In this document: piece after piece, positions 53,201 through 61,995 of the stretch
Numbering within the stretch: position 1 is the first letter of the stretch
Layout: the number at the start of each line of letters is the position of its first letter
Assembly (NCBI GenBank): GCA_946402275.1
Contig: CAMIVY010000010.1
Location: 32,482 to 96,481 of the forward strand
Direction of reading: 5' to 3'
DNA length: 64,000 bases
From: an uncultured Prevotella sp.
Lineage (GTDB): Bacteria; Bacteroidota; Bacteroidia; Bacteroidales; Bacteroidaceae
Position numbers and translations under genes: made by a program
Notes under the pieces: generated by a model
The model's input: only the letters and a program-made list of their open reading frames with translations
What the model was told of the DNA's origin: nothing
Database searches by the model: none

Positions 53201-56200
53201 CCCATGATGGGCATCCACGAGTTCTCGCCCGGCACGCGCTCGATGTTCGTCAGCCCGACGAGCCTGACGGCCAACAACATCGACTTCGAGGACGTGTCGA
53301 GCTTCCCCATGGACGGCTACGTCTATTACCTTGACACCAACATCCCCGTGGAGGGTGCCATGCTCTACGTCGATGGTCAGCCGCAGTCGAAGGACGGCAA
53401 GCTGGTGCAGACCAACGACGAGGGCCACTACGAGGTGAGCGTGCCCATCGGCGAGCACTACGTGGAGGTCCGCCTCGACAACCACACGATGGTGGACGGC
53501 GGCCGCTTCCCCACGACGGGCAGGTATAACTTCGACCGCGCCGTGCGCTACGACTTTGCCGACTCCACGCTGGTGAACTTCGTGGGCCGCGTGGCCGGCG
53601 GCGAGCGCAACGACAGCCTTGGCGTGGGCTTCGGCCTAAACGAGCGCATCGTGGGCCGTCCGTCGACGAACAACATCGGCGTGGCCACCATCGCGCTGAA
53701 GCTGAACAACGACAGCCGCCGGTTTAATTGCAAGACGGGCACCACCCAGACCTACCAGCAGAACCGCACGTGGGAGAGTGACACCGTGAGCATCAGGAGC
53801 CACGCGTTCACCGGCACTGATGCCCCTGGCAGCAAATATACCGACAAGTTCATCTACATACGCACCGACTCCGCGACGGGCGAGTTCTCCGCCAAGATTC
53901 CCCCGCTGAAATACACGGTTCAGAGCATCAAAGTGGAGTCGAACTCCGACGGGATAGAGTTCACCGTGCTGCCTGAGATAGACATGAGTAGCGGCCGCGA
54001 TGGCATGCGCAGCGACTCGGTGCGGGTAGTGATGGAAAACAGTGCCGACACCACGTGGGTGAAGTACAGCTACCACACGAAGATGGTGAAGACCTACTTC
54101 GCGCCGCCCCAGCTCGTCGTGACGCAACAGGGCAGCAAAGCCTTCGGCGAGCAGGAGATGCTGAAATACCCCCTGAGCAACACCGAGCAGGTTGACATCA
54201 AGGACATCTGGGTGGAGAAGGCCGACGGCAGCATCAAGTACAACTACGACTACCCCGTCTTTGCCCGCGACGAGGAGTATAAGTTCGACGTGCGCGGCTA
54301 CGAGGTCTATACCAATATGGACACGGGCAAAGCGGTGAACGACACCATAGCACTGAACGGACAGACGGTGACCGTGACCAACGAGATGAGCAACACGCAG
54401 GACGTGGTGGCAAAGGTGCTCGATGCCAGCCAGACCGGCCTGAAGGACGGCGACATCGTTGAGCCCAAGAGCAACCAGCTGCTGTTAGACAAGGACGGAC
54501 GCAACACCATCACCTTCACCACCGGTGCCCCCAACGTGACGTACCCCTACACACGCCGCTACAGCATGACCTTCGAGCGCAACAAGCGCACCTACAGCGG
54601 GCAGTCGTTGGACGGCATCGTCTTAGGCGAACTGACCAACGGCGACAACTTCATCACCGAAGGCCCCGACCACGTCGATATGGTGCTGCGCGACCCGCCC
54701 GGTGCCAAGAGCAAGGTGACGTGGAAGTCGGGCACCAGCAAAACGAGAATATGGCGAGAGTCAAACGGAGGCTACGTGGACGAAACCGCTGAGTTTGAAC
54801 TGCTCTTTGGTACACACTTGGAAACCGTCAATGGTTTAGGCATGGCCATCGTCACAAGCCAAAAGGCCACGCAGACGGCGTCGATAGGCGAGCATGGCTC
54901 ATTCAGTGTGACGCAGAACAAAGACAGTACCTTCGTGGAGACCACTGCCAATAACATCAGCAGCAGCACCGGATCGCGCTATGTAGGTGCCAAGGGCGAC
55001 GTGTTCATCGGCAAGTCGCACAACTACATCGTGGGCACCTGCCGCAAACTGGGCTTCCACCGCGAGGCCGGCGGCATCGTCTTAGGTCTGAAGGAGGCCG
55101 TGGCCATCAACGACAAAATCAAAACCGACTTCGTCTTTACCGCCCGCGAGATAGAGGAGACGATGATACCCAAACTGATTGACACGCGCAACAGTCTGCT
55201 GGAATATATGGACGAGGCTGCGGCCAAGAGTTATGAGAACAACAGCGAGCAGGATGTCTATCTGACGTGGAAGGAACCCACCGAAGCGGACTACGGACAG
55301 GAAGGCACCTACGTGTGGAAGCCTGGCAAGAATAATGGTTCGCAAGACATGGTGAATTACTATAACAGTTCGGTGGACAACTGGAAAAAGCTGTTGTCTG
55401 AAAACGAACAGGACAAGTTAGAGGCCATGGCTGCGCGCGACAAATACCTGAGGGAGAACCGCTCGTTCGACGGCGGTACCAGCTATAGCTACTCTGAACG
55501 CCGCGACTCCACATGGGCTAACACGCTCAACTATAATCGCAAGGCTGGATTTGTTGGCGGTTGTAAGATGGGTTTTGGGGTGAATGCGGCGGCATCATTT
55601 GGATCCAATCTGGTTTACAAGACGGAAATTGGATACATGGGCAGCAGTGTAAGAGGCGACACGCTGGACAACCAGCATCATTACGTCGAGCTTGACTATG
55701 AGTTGAACGACGGCAATGCCGGCACCGACTTCAGCGTCGACATCTACAAGTCGCCGCGAGGCTGGGGCGACATCTTCGTGCTGCGCGGCGGCCAGAGCTA
55801 TAACCCCTACGAGGGCGAGGAGCTGGCCCGATACTATGAGCCGGAGAAGAAGCACGTCATCTCCTACGGCACGGAGCAGATGGAGCAGCCCGTCATCCGC
55901 ATCAGCACCGACGGCGAGGTAGGCGCCACGAGCGCGACGCTGACCGACATACCCGCCGGCGGCACGGGGCAGTTCACCCTGCACCTGACCAACGGCACGA
56001 CGGTCCACCAGACGTATCCGTTCACCTACCTACTCGACGTGGCTGAGATTTACAACCAGCAAGGCTTAGAGGTGCTGATGGACGGTGTGCCTGCCAACGG
56101 ACGCGGCGTGATGATACCCGCCGGCGAGACGGTGAAGAAGGTCATCACCGTGCGCCAGACCGACCAGAGCGTGCTCGACTACGAAGGCGTCGTACTGTGG

Positions 56201-59200
56201 TTTGAATCGTCGTATCAGCCTGCCAAAATCTACGACGAGTGCAAGCTGAATGTCCACTTCGTGCCGTCGTCGTCGCCCGTGGAGCTGGCCATCGACGAGC
56301 CGGTGGTGAACAGCAACACGCCCGGCGGAGAGCTGCAGATGAGGCTGAAGGGCTTCAACCGCCAGTTTAAGAACCTCAGGAACGTTGGCGTGCAGTACCG
56401 CTTCCAGGGCAGCACGCAGTGGACCGACCTGTTTACGTGGTGGGTCAATCCCACCGACACCATCGGCCGCGACAGCCTGAGCCACAAGCTGCTGCCCAAG
56501 ACGGGCGACCTGCGCCTGGCGCTCGACATGACGAGCAACCTGGCCTATCCCGAGGGCAACTACGAGTTCCGCGCCTTCACCACCACGCCCTACGGCACGG
56601 AGATGGTACACGTGTATAGCGACATCGCTGCCGTCATTAAGGACCGCAAGCGGCCCATCAACCTCTACACGCCCGCGCCGGCCAACGGCATACTGGGCTA
56701 CGGCGACCAGATGGCCATCGAGTTCAACGAGGACATCGTGCCGGGCTACGTGGGCGGCGACAACGTCGTCGTCACAGCGAAGCTGAACAGCAGCGAGGTG
56801 CATCACGACGTGGCCTACCAGCTGGTGCCCTTCGAGGAGATGATGCCGCGCACGGTGAACCCCGTATTCCTGACGAGCAGCTTCGCCATGGACTTCTGGC
56901 TGAACTGGCACGAGGCGGGCACCATCCTGCACTTAGGCGAGAAGACCGACAACTTCGCCCTGAGCATCGGCGACGACGGATACGTCACGGTGACGATGTC
57001 GCAGAACACCTACAGGAGCGAGGCCCCGGTGCCGAAGGACAAGTGGACGTTCTTCGCCCTGAACTACGACACCGACAAGAAGAAGTTCAACATGCTGGCC
57101 CTGCAGGACGAGAAGAACATCTACCTGTTCAACAACCGACCGGTGACGATGGAGAACGTGCAGGCCGTACACTACCTCTCGGACAACCGCCTGTACCTCG
57201 GCCCCGTGGAGGCCGACATCCACTCGCTGGGCCTCTACAACTACTGCCGCGACCTGTCGAAAGCCAACGAGGAGAAGTACAATGCCAAGGACGGCTACGT
57301 CTATGGACTGGCCAACTTCTGGCCCATGGACGAGGGCCACGGCACCGTGGCCGGCGACCTGCGCCACACGCACGACTTCGTGGTGAAGGACATGTGGAAG
57401 CTGGAGAACAAGAACTACGGGCTGATGATCAACAAGCCGGAGGGCGTCATGGCCGACATCACGCAGGTGGGCACCAGCGATGGCGAGAGCTACGCCATAG
57501 AGATGTGGTTCAACAAGAGCGGCAACCCGAAGGGCGAGACGGTGTTTGAGACCGCCACGCCCGACCCGTACAACCTGACGAAGAAGCTGAACACGGTGAC
57601 GAACCTGCACCTGCGCTTCGACAGCCTGCAGAACCTGGTGCTGGACTACGGCAAGAAGTCGCAGGTGGTGGCCAGCCATGAGGCCTTCCCCGACCTGCGC
57701 CGCTACCACCACTACGCGCTGAACGTGGTGCGCGGACAGGCCGCGTCGTTCTATCTGGACGGACAGCGCACGGCTGTCATCCCTGAGCCCGACGTGCCGC
57801 CCATCCAAGGCACAAGCCTCGTCGTGGGCAGGAACAACCAGTCGCTGGCCCTCGTCGATGAGATACGCATCTGGCACGCCGCGCTCAGCGAGAGCCGCCT
57901 GCTCAGCAACATGTACAACACCATCGACACCGCCGACGTCTATTCGCGCGGCCTGGTGGCCTACTATCCGTTTGAGAAGACGGGCGAGGAGAACGGCGTC
58001 ACGACGAAGGTGATCGCGCTGGAGAACATGGCCCCGAAGGCCGCTGCCATGGTGCTGCCCGCCGACACGGCGAGCCTGATCGCCCTCACGCCGCCGCTGA
58101 AGAACGCGCCCGACGAGACGGTGCTCACCGCCACGCCCGTGGCTTCGGACCGCAAGGTGGTCATCAACCTGTCGATGGTCGGACTCACGGCGCGGCAGTT
58201 AGAGGGCACCACGCTCAACATCACCGTCGACAAGGTGCGCGACCTGCACGGCAACGAGTCGCAGCCCATCCGCTGGACGGCATACGTGCAGCAGAACATG
58301 CTGAAGTGGATGAAGGACTCGGTGAACGTCATCAAGAAGTACGGCGAGGACTATACCTTCGACGTCGATATCGAGAACAAGAGTGGCAACACGGAATACT
58401 ACACCTTATATAATATGCCCCAGTGGCTCACCGTCGTCGGAAGTTCTGCTTCCGACGAAGTCAGCCCTCTCTCCACGAAGGTGCTTCGCTTCCAGGTGAA
58501 CCCGCTGGTGCCCGTGGGCAACTACGACGCGACCATCGGTCTGCAGGGCAACAACGGCATACAGGAGCCGATGCGCATCGTGATGAAGGTGCGCGGCGAA
58601 CGGCCGCAGTGGACCGTTGACCCCACGTTGTATGAGCACCAGATGAACTACATCGGACAGGTGCGCATCGGCGGCATCCTGATAGAGAACTCGGAGAGCA
58701 TGGTGGCCGCCTTCATCGGCGATGAGTGCCGTGGCGTGGCGTCACCCGAGCGGGTGCGCGGCGCAGCCTACGTGACGATGACCGTCTATGGCAATGGCGA
58801 CACCGATGCCGGCAAACCTATCAGCTTCCGCATCTGGGATGCCTCGGCGGGCATTGCCTATACGGATGTCAATATTGCTACGTTCAACGGTTCTGCCGTT
58901 GAAACCGGCTTCCAGCTCAATGCCGTCAGAGGCTCGTTCGACCAGCCCGTCATCTGGACAAAGGGTAACAATGTGGAGCAGAACCTGAAACTGACCCAGA
59001 ACTGGAACTGGGTGGCGCTGGGTGTGAAACCTGTTGACCAGCATCCGGCTGCCGTATTCCCGTTGCTGACACCGTGGAATGTATTCATCAAGGACAAGAC
59101 GTCGGCGATGATCTTCAGCGACGGCAACAACTGGATGCCGGAGGATGCACAGATACAGGCCGCCACGATGTACAAGGTGAAGATTACCCCCGTCGTGGAA

Positions 59201-60031
59201 GGACAGCAGATGCCTGAGCAGGTGCCCGTCACGGGTGAGCAGCTGAAGCTGAAGGAAACGCCCGTCACGCTGACACCGGGATGGAACTGGATAGGCTACA
59301 CGCCACTGACGACGATGACCGTCGGCGAGGCACTGGCTGCCGCCAACCCGCAGGTGGGTGACTGTGTGAAGTCGCAGCATGGCATCGCCTTCTACAGCCA
59401 GAACGGCTGGGAAGGCAGCCTGAAGGCTTTGGAGAGCGGACACGGCTATATGTACAACAGTACGGCCGACAAGGAGAAGTCGTTTGTCTATCCTGACGCT
59501 ACAGGCACCAGACGTGCGGTGGCAAGAAGGACGCTCCTCAATGCTGAGTCTCAGTCCGAAAGTCAGAAGACGAGACTCTTCGCTCCCACCGTCGGCAACT
59601 ATCCCGACAACATGTCGATGGTGATTGCCCTGAAGGACGGTGAGCAGAGCGTGGACACCTGCGAGGTGGCAGCCTACATCGGTGGCGAGTGCCGCGGCGC
59701 CACTCGTGCCAACGGCGGACTCTACTATCTCATCATCGCCGGTGAGGGCAGCGGACAGCCGTTAGAGTTGCGCACCTGTATCAATGGTGAGATGGTGGTC
59801 ATCGACAACACACAGACCTATATCAGCGACGTGAACATCGGCACACCGTGGAATCCCTACGTCATCGACTTGAGCGAAATGCGGACAGGTATCAGCACCA
59901 TCGCTGCTGACGATGCCGACGACGACTCAGACTGGTGGACGTTGCAGGGCTTCAAGATAGGCCGCAAGCCTACCCAGCCCGGAGTGTATATCCACCACGG
60001 CAAAAAGGTCACGATTAAGCGAGTGAAGTGA
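50225..60031 (+). CDS. Giant secreted multidomain protein with LamG and Fn3 modules and C-terminal sorting-like tail
   Basis: 3268-residue extracellular or surface protein, function unknown. Signal peptide about 1-33 (LLMLLLIGGGPQARAQ). Recognisable modules: Fn3-like (about 385-480, 589-668); LamG/concanavalin-like (about 735-930, with WTFYVGTDSLLTG and DDIRLWTRAL); carboxypeptidase-regulatory-like (about 1035-1100, VYYLDTNIPVEGAMLYVDG); a long beta-rich middle with few landmarks (1100-1950); two further LamG-like (about 2205-2360; 2417-2565, YLDGQRTAVIPEP, DEIRIWHAAL); BACON/Ig-like (about 2700-2790); repeated NWNWVALGVKP / GWNWIGYTPL modules (about 2920-3080); and the tail WWTLQGFKIGRKPTQPG...KKVTIKRVK, like the type IX secretion C-terminal domains of Prevotella. 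Single-gene transcript with a strong terminator. Could be an adhesin; no catalytic site was recognised. The first about 220 codons are markedly more AT-rich than the rest. Confidence 0.82.
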   Translation: MRKKTKNRHGGYGLQVLLLMLLLIGGGPQARAQEWHYQYKWHSSWDKTSDDVSGVGKYKFKGYCFAGCSIGNKLWDPTDYGHLETIKSFDPGNDQFGWEFKIRVNLFYGQWYTTFPDYGLRYSGEIYVVTKDNVSHLISTWKRSSGKNEYDRSYNTVSCTQTDKTWGEVQVSNIYGTYDYDGFVTIDYTPSPKAFNEGVKQIVMTHDLETAWDIDDYYHDIEAKATVRYEKDLSTIAADKPLPKPTVGWGTDGKLAFKAAGMPDKRNNKLWDNEYYSLNAYYNKDGNKTGSANYGTKTGTVSYTNETNGKMDMSFGYWPADGGAYTVPVYVKTQGHIQVKPDGTNAVTYDQPEAGSVLVKPYTRPMKVWVDYDQWNKKATIHWSRHETVTGYDGSSAQSVECLTDGQWYVVRYETTQGVANYEVVKDISGKSTSLQVVDDKIDYDKKYTYRVIFLPDILKSGYKDRLASLPGQSASHSTYDLWEQVELQTTFSAPVKLSHDKSETEKIHLTWEYNIPLSGLKWSVESRSAGSSDSWTEEQVLSLDPKKHTAEVRLAGSACNPKEYRVSAMINNRQVCSDILGASLPSSTYISDVQVTTGTEEQKVVVRWKVESPDTEHDIYYRVLRRIVGETDWVTLSSSTHGTFNEYEYTDDRPQAGTYYEYAVQAFGALCDEQLKQSDMIVKPGFAQARGTITGHIAFGSGTAVQGVRVSLVRATAEQEGEQAQYFSRYIEDEGTGLLWQGDPATYAGLLNGKQPLTLQLWAKPAGDGSSQMSLVTLNGALQLGVKRVGTGYCLFAADLSGGNPANYTVKEYPALTFSDYDFTHVTAVYDGQKQWTFYVGTDSLLTGTLTVANNNWKAIPAAGTNTLAVGGSNQAVAGTYKGFVDDIRLWTRALKSAEVESNYARILGGTEDGLRLYWPLDEGEQVRQYAFDIACQDGIYQLNHPEVGANAVPRREVPRLLTLYGMTDSKGNYIIKGIPFQSGGTNYEVSPMMGIHEFSPGTRSMFVSPTSLTANNIDFEDVSSFPMDGYVYYLDTNIPVEGAMLYVDGQPQSKDGKLVQTNDEGHYEVSVPIGEHYVEVRLDNHTMVDGGRFPTTGRYNFDRAVRYDFADSTLVNFVGRVAGGERNDSLGVGFGLNERIVGRPSTNNIGVATIALKLNNDSRRFNCKTGTTQTYQQNRTWESDTVSIRSHAFTGTDAPGSKYTDKFIYIRTDSATGEFSAKIPPLKYTVQSIKVESNSDGIEFTVLPEIDMSSGRDGMRSDSVRVVMENSADTTWVKYSYHTKMVKTYFAPPQLVVTQQGSKAFGEQEMLKYPLSNTEQVDIKDIWVEKADGSIKYNYDYPVFARDEEYKFDVRGYEVYTNMDTGKAVNDTIALNGQTVTVTNEMSNTQDVVAKVLDASQTGLKDGDIVEPKSNQLLLDKDGRNTITFTTGAPNVTYPYTRRYSMTFERNKRTYSGQSLDGIVLGELTNGDNFITEGPDHVDMVLRDPPGAKSKVTWKSGTSKTRIWRESNGGYVDETAEFELLFGTHLETVNGLGMAIVTSQKATQTASIGEHGSFSVTQNKDSTFVETTANNISSSTGSRYVGAKGDVFIGKSHNYIVGTCRKLGFHREAGGIVLGLKEAVAINDKIKTDFVFTAREIEETMIPKLIDTRNSLLEYMDEAAAKSYENNSEQDVYLTWKEPTEADYGQEGTYVWKPGKNNGSQDMVNYYNSSVDNWKKLLSENEQDKLEAMAARDKYLRENRSFDGGTSYSYSERRDSTWANTLNYNRKAGFVGGCKMGFGVNAAASFGSNLVYKTEIGYMGSSVRGDTLDNQHHYVELDYELNDGNAGTDFSVDIYKSPRGWGDIFVLRGGQSYNPYEGEELARYYEPEKKHVISYGTEQMEQPVIRISTDGEVGATSATLTDIPAGGTGQFTLHLTNGTTVHQTYPFTYLLDVAEIYNQQGLEVLMDGVPANGRGVMIPAGETVKKVITVRQTDQSVLDYEGVVLWFESSYQPAKIYDECKLNVHFVPSSSPVELAIDEPVVNSNTPGGELQMRLKGFNRQFKNLRNVGVQYRFQGSTQWTDLFTWWVNPTDTIGRDSLSHKLLPKTGDLRLALDMTSNLAYPEGNYEFRAFTTTPYGTEMVHVYSDIAAVIKDRKRPINLYTPAPANGILGYGDQMAIEFNEDIVPGYVGGDNVVVTAKLNSSEVHHDVAYQLVPFEEMMPRTVNPVFLTSSFAMDFWLNWHEAGTILHLGEKTDNFALSIGDDGYVTVTMSQNTYRSEAPVPKDKWTFFALNYDTDKKKFNMLALQDEKNIYLFNNRPVTMENVQAVHYLSDNRLYLGPVEADIHSLGLYNYCRDLSKANEEKYNAKDGYVYGLANFWPMDEGHGTVAGDLRHTHDFVVKDMWKLENKNYGLMINKPEGVMADITQVGTSDGESYAIEMWFNKSGNPKGETVFETATPDPYNLTKKLNTVTNLHLRFDSLQNLVLDYGKKSQVVASHEAFPDLRRYHHYALNVVRGQAASFYLDGQRTAVIPEPDVPPIQGTSLVVGRNNQSLALVDEIRIWHAALSESRLLSNMYNTIDTADVYSRGLVAYYPFEKTGEENGVTTKVIALENMAPKAAAMVLPADTASLIALTPPLKNAPDETVLTATPVASDRKVVINLSMVGLTARQLEGTTLNITVDKVRDLHGNESQPIRWTAYVQQNMLKWMKDSVNVIKKYGEDYTFDVDIENKSGNTEYYTLYNMPQWLTVVGSSASDEVSPLSTKVLRFQVNPLVPVGNYDATIGLQGNNGIQEPMRIVMKVRGERPQWTVDPTLYEHQMNYIGQVRIGGILIENSESMVAAFIGDECRGVASPERVRGAAYVTMTVYGNGDTDAGKPISFRIWDASAGIAYTDVNIATFNGSAVETGFQLNAVRGSFDQPVIWTKGNNVEQNLKLTQNWNWVALGVKPVDQHPAAVFPLLTPWNVFIKDKTSAMIFSDGNNWMPEDAQIQAATMYKVKITPVVEGQQMPEQVPVTGEQLKLKETPVTLTPGWNWIGYTPLTTMTVGEALAAANPQVGDCVKSQHGIAFYSQNGWEGSLKALESGHGYMYNSTADKEKSFVYPDATGTRRAVARRTLLNAESQSESQKTRLFAPTVGNYPDNMSMVIALKDGEQSVDTCEVAAYIGGECRGATRANGGLYYLIIAGEGSGQPLELRTCINGEMVVIDNTQTYISDVNIGTPWNPYVIDLSEMRTGISTIAADDADDDSDWWTLQGFKIGRKPTQPGVYIHHGKKVTIKRVK

Positions 60032-60164
60032 GAGAGAAAAATCTCTCACTTCCGAGCGTGAGTGAGCTCGAGCAAAGCTCAAGGTCGTGGTTAAGTGAGA
60101 ATAGAGCAGAGCTCGCTCATGCTCTGTCGAGCGTGAGCGAACTCGAGCTTCAGCTCAAGTTCGT
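60027..60164. repeat. Hairpin and imperfect direct repeat after the giant gene
   Basis: A 10-bp stem AAGTGAGAGA/TCTCTCACTT overlaps the stop codon (60026-60051). Then two imperfect copies of a 35-36-bp GAGCGTGAG...CTCGAGC...GCTCAAG element at 60054-60088 and 60129-60164. Confidence 0.75.
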
Positions 60165-60197
60165 AATTAAACTGAAGAAATAATATCAATTACAACG

Positions 60198-60229
60198 AGG
60201 AAACGGGGTACATCCCCGTTTCCTTTTTA
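60198..60229 (+). terminator. Strong terminator of the giant gene
   Basis: 11-bp perfect stem (60198-60208 with 60214-60224), 5-nt loop, five T. Confidence 0.9.
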
Positions 60230-60625
60230 AATATTGACTTTATCAACATATCCTTCACTGTCTAACTTTGTAATCTTTTCGACTTTCTTATATTCATTAG
60301 GCTTGGTTACTTGATAGGTTGCAATGGTCTGTGGCGAACAGCGTTCACCCTTTACTAGCACCAGTGTCCAGCCCTTCATGTCGTCAGCAAATTCCTCGCC
60401 TTTCAGCACATAGTGGCCATCCACCAGTGTCACCTCTTCCCAAGGCACTTCGCGCTTGCTGAATCGCACCAAAGCGTCGTTATCACTGCCATCCTGGACA
60501 GCCGTGTAAAGCCATAACTTCGTCCAAGGCTCCCAGTCGTGTGCTTTGAGATCGGTTATCAGGGCTGGCGTTCCATCTACCTCGCCCAGCTGCTGCTTGA
60601 TCTCCGGCAATCTGCCATAGGACAC
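60227..60625 (-). CDS. Hypothetical protein or C-terminal fragment, no ATG start
   Basis: 132 codons from a GTG; not recognised. The frame is open for 11 further codons upstream (reading YYGGPTV) to a stop and has no ATG near its 5' end, and the peptide begins as if in the middle of a domain (SYGRLPEIKQQLGEVDGTPALI). It has charged, soluble composition without signal peptide. A truncated or decayed gene is as likely as a small intact one. It ends in the terminator shared with the giant gene. Confidence 0.4.
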   Translation of the reverse strand: MSYGRLPEIKQQLGEVDGTPALITDLKAHDWEPWTKLWLYTAVQDGSDNDALVRFSKREVPWEEVTLVDGHYVLKGEEFADDMKGWTLVLVKGERCSPQTIATYQVTKPNEYKKVEKITKLDSEGYVDKVNI

Positions 60626-60671
60626 AGTGGGTCCCCCATAGTATTTCTTATCCCTTTAGGTTTCCTATAGC

Positions 60672-61034
60672 TTAATATCCCAACATAGCTGCTGGCGTTA
60701 TTCCCAAAGTGGTGCAAAGCAGACGAGCTATCTTCAGCGTAGGCTCTGCCCTGCCTGAAACGTAGTCGCTTATGCGTGAAGGACTAACCCCAATCTCTGT
60801 AGCCAATTGTTTCTGGCTCATATTCTTCTCTTCCAAAGAAAGCTGTATCAACTGGGCTACGGTAGGTTTGCCTATGGGATAGTGCTCTTTCTCATAGTCA
60901 ATGACAACATCCGACATCATTGTCAACTCCACGGCATTACGGTCGTTGGAAGGTGTGTTGTCATCCACTAAGGGCAACAATTCCTCTATCCGTGCCAATG
61001 CGAACTCATATTGTTCTTTAGTAATTTTTGCCAT
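60672..61034 (-). CDS. higA: HigA-type antitoxin with XRE helix-turn-helix
   Basis: 120-residue antitoxin that neutralises the HigB-like toxin encoded just upstream and represses their promoter. C-terminal helix-turn-helix about 65-117 (MSQKQLATEIGVSPSRISDYVSGRAEPTLKIARLL), N-terminal dimer part with HYPIGKPTVAQLI as in HigA proteins. Toxin gene first, antitoxin second, 17 bp apart: the usual HigBA order. Confidence 0.9.
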   Translation of the reverse strand: MAKITKEQYEFALARIEELLPLVDDNTPSNDRNAVELTMMSDVVIDYEKEHYPIGKPTVAQLIQLSLEEKNMSQKQLATEIGVSPSRISDYVSGRAEPTLKIARLLCTTLGITPAAMLGY

Positions 61035-61051
61035 ATTTGTACCTCCTTATA

Positions 61052-61351
61052 TTATATCGTTGAAACGTCAATCTTATCGTATTCACTGTGAGTTCCCACA
61101 AATCGGATGAATATATGTCCTATTGTGAACTTCACGACCACTACCAGACGATATTTATTGCCCCTGATGTCAAAGACATAATGTTGGTTACCAACGTAGT
61201 CTGTTGTTGGGAAGTCTGCCTTTATGTCCGACAAGTTCTTCCACTCTGCCTTTTCTGCAATGTCATACCATCGTTCAAGTGCAGCCTGAGCGTCTCCGTG
61301 TCCTTCTGAGCTATAGAACTCAACTAATCGTCTATGTGATGCTATTCTCAT
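61052..61351 (-). CDS. higB: HigB-type mRNA interferase toxin
   Basis: 99-residue RelE-superfamily ribonuclease that cleaves mRNA on the ribosome. Family pattern is plain: ALERWYDIAEKAEWKNLSDI, DFPTTDYVGNQHYVFDI, GNKYRLVVVVKF and the C-terminal IFIRFVGTHSEYDKID with the conserved His. Start at 61351, 9 bp after the -7 box, so the transcript is almost leaderless. Confidence 0.92.
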   Translation of the reverse strand: MRIASHRRLVEFYSSEGHGDAQAALERWYDIAEKAEWKNLSDIKADFPTTDYVGNQHYVFDIRGNKYRLVVVVKFTIGHIFIRFVGTHSEYDKIDVSTI

Positions 61352-61359
61352 ATTCGGTG

Positions 61360-61389
61360 CAAATATACGTAATTATTTTGAATTTCAAA
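61360..61389 (-). promoter_or_regulatory. Promoter of higBA
   Basis: On the minus strand TTTG (61389-61386), 18-bp spacer and TATATTTG (61367-61360). Confidence 0.75.
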
Positions 61390-61456
61390 AGAAAACTGAA
61401 CAGAATTTCTGATTTTTAGAATTTTTCTCGTGATTTTGGGTTATGTATTTAATAAT

Positions 61457-61481
61457 GGAGCATCCGACAATCGGGTGCTCC
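61457..61481. terminator. Hairpin upstream of higBA
   Basis: 10-bp stem with one T-G pair (GGAGCATCCG / CGGGTGCTCC), 5-nt loop, TTTGATT on the plus side. No plus-strand gene leads into it; it may insulate higBA. Confidence 0.55.
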
Positions 61482-61659
61482 TTTGATTAAAGACAGTGAC
61501 CCAGTGGGAGGCCAGTTACATTTTGTAAAATCAACAAAATCATCCTAATGATAGGAAATCGCGGTCGTTCAGACCGCCATAGCTTTCGATAGCAGCCCCA
61601 AGATTCCAATCTACCTTTACTCCTTTCTTATCAGTTCTTTCCTTCGCTCTTTCTCCAAC

Positions 61660-61755
61660 TGTTGTTCGTTTGTTGTTCGATTGTTGTCCGATTGTTGTTC
61701 GATTAACGAACGGGCAACAGACGTACATCAAACGTACTTCAATCGTACAAAAGTA
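61660..61755. repeat. Two adjacent 11-bp-period arrays
   Basis: TGTTGTTCGAT-type units at 61660, 61671, 61682 and 61693, then CGTAC units at 61722, 61733 and 61744; both sets have exactly 11-bp period. The 640-bp gap 61352-61995 holds these, the higBA promoter, two hairpins and the repeat at 61924, but no convincing gene. Confidence 0.85.
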
Positions 61756-61854
61756 GGTGCAGAACCTCAGGTGAATCGAAGGTAGAGTATGCCTGAATTG
61801 GAGTTCGACACGACAAAGATATGACTTATTTGGGAGATAAGCAAGAATGAAAAT

Positions 61855-61896
61855 AAAAATCCCCCTCTTCTGCCATCAGCGGCGAAAAAGGGGGAA
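61855..61896 (-). terminator. Terminator of the amt-barrel operon
   Basis: On the minus strand CCCCCT (61894-61889) pairs with AGGGGG (61866-61861), followed by ATTTTTATTTTC. Confidence 0.7.
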
Positions 61897-61923
61897 TTGG
61901 TGAAGGTTATGGTTTTCTCAATG

Positions 61924-61995
61924 AGAGTAACTTTAGTTGGTTTCTCTTTTTTAGAGTAACATTAGTAGGTTTCTCTCTTTTAGAGCTACCTTAGT
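61924..61995. repeat. 29-bp tandem repeat, about 2.5 units
   Basis: AGAGTAAC/AGAGCTAC landmarks at 61924, 61953 and 61982; units include TTTCTCT...AGAG complementarity and abut the stop of the barrel gene. Confidence 0.8.

Noticed and set aside
61540..61731. Minus-strand 63-codon gene
   Set aside because: Half of it consists of the 11-bp array; the rest (ESYGGLNDRDFLSLG) I could not place. Possibly a gene remnant, not supported enough to list.
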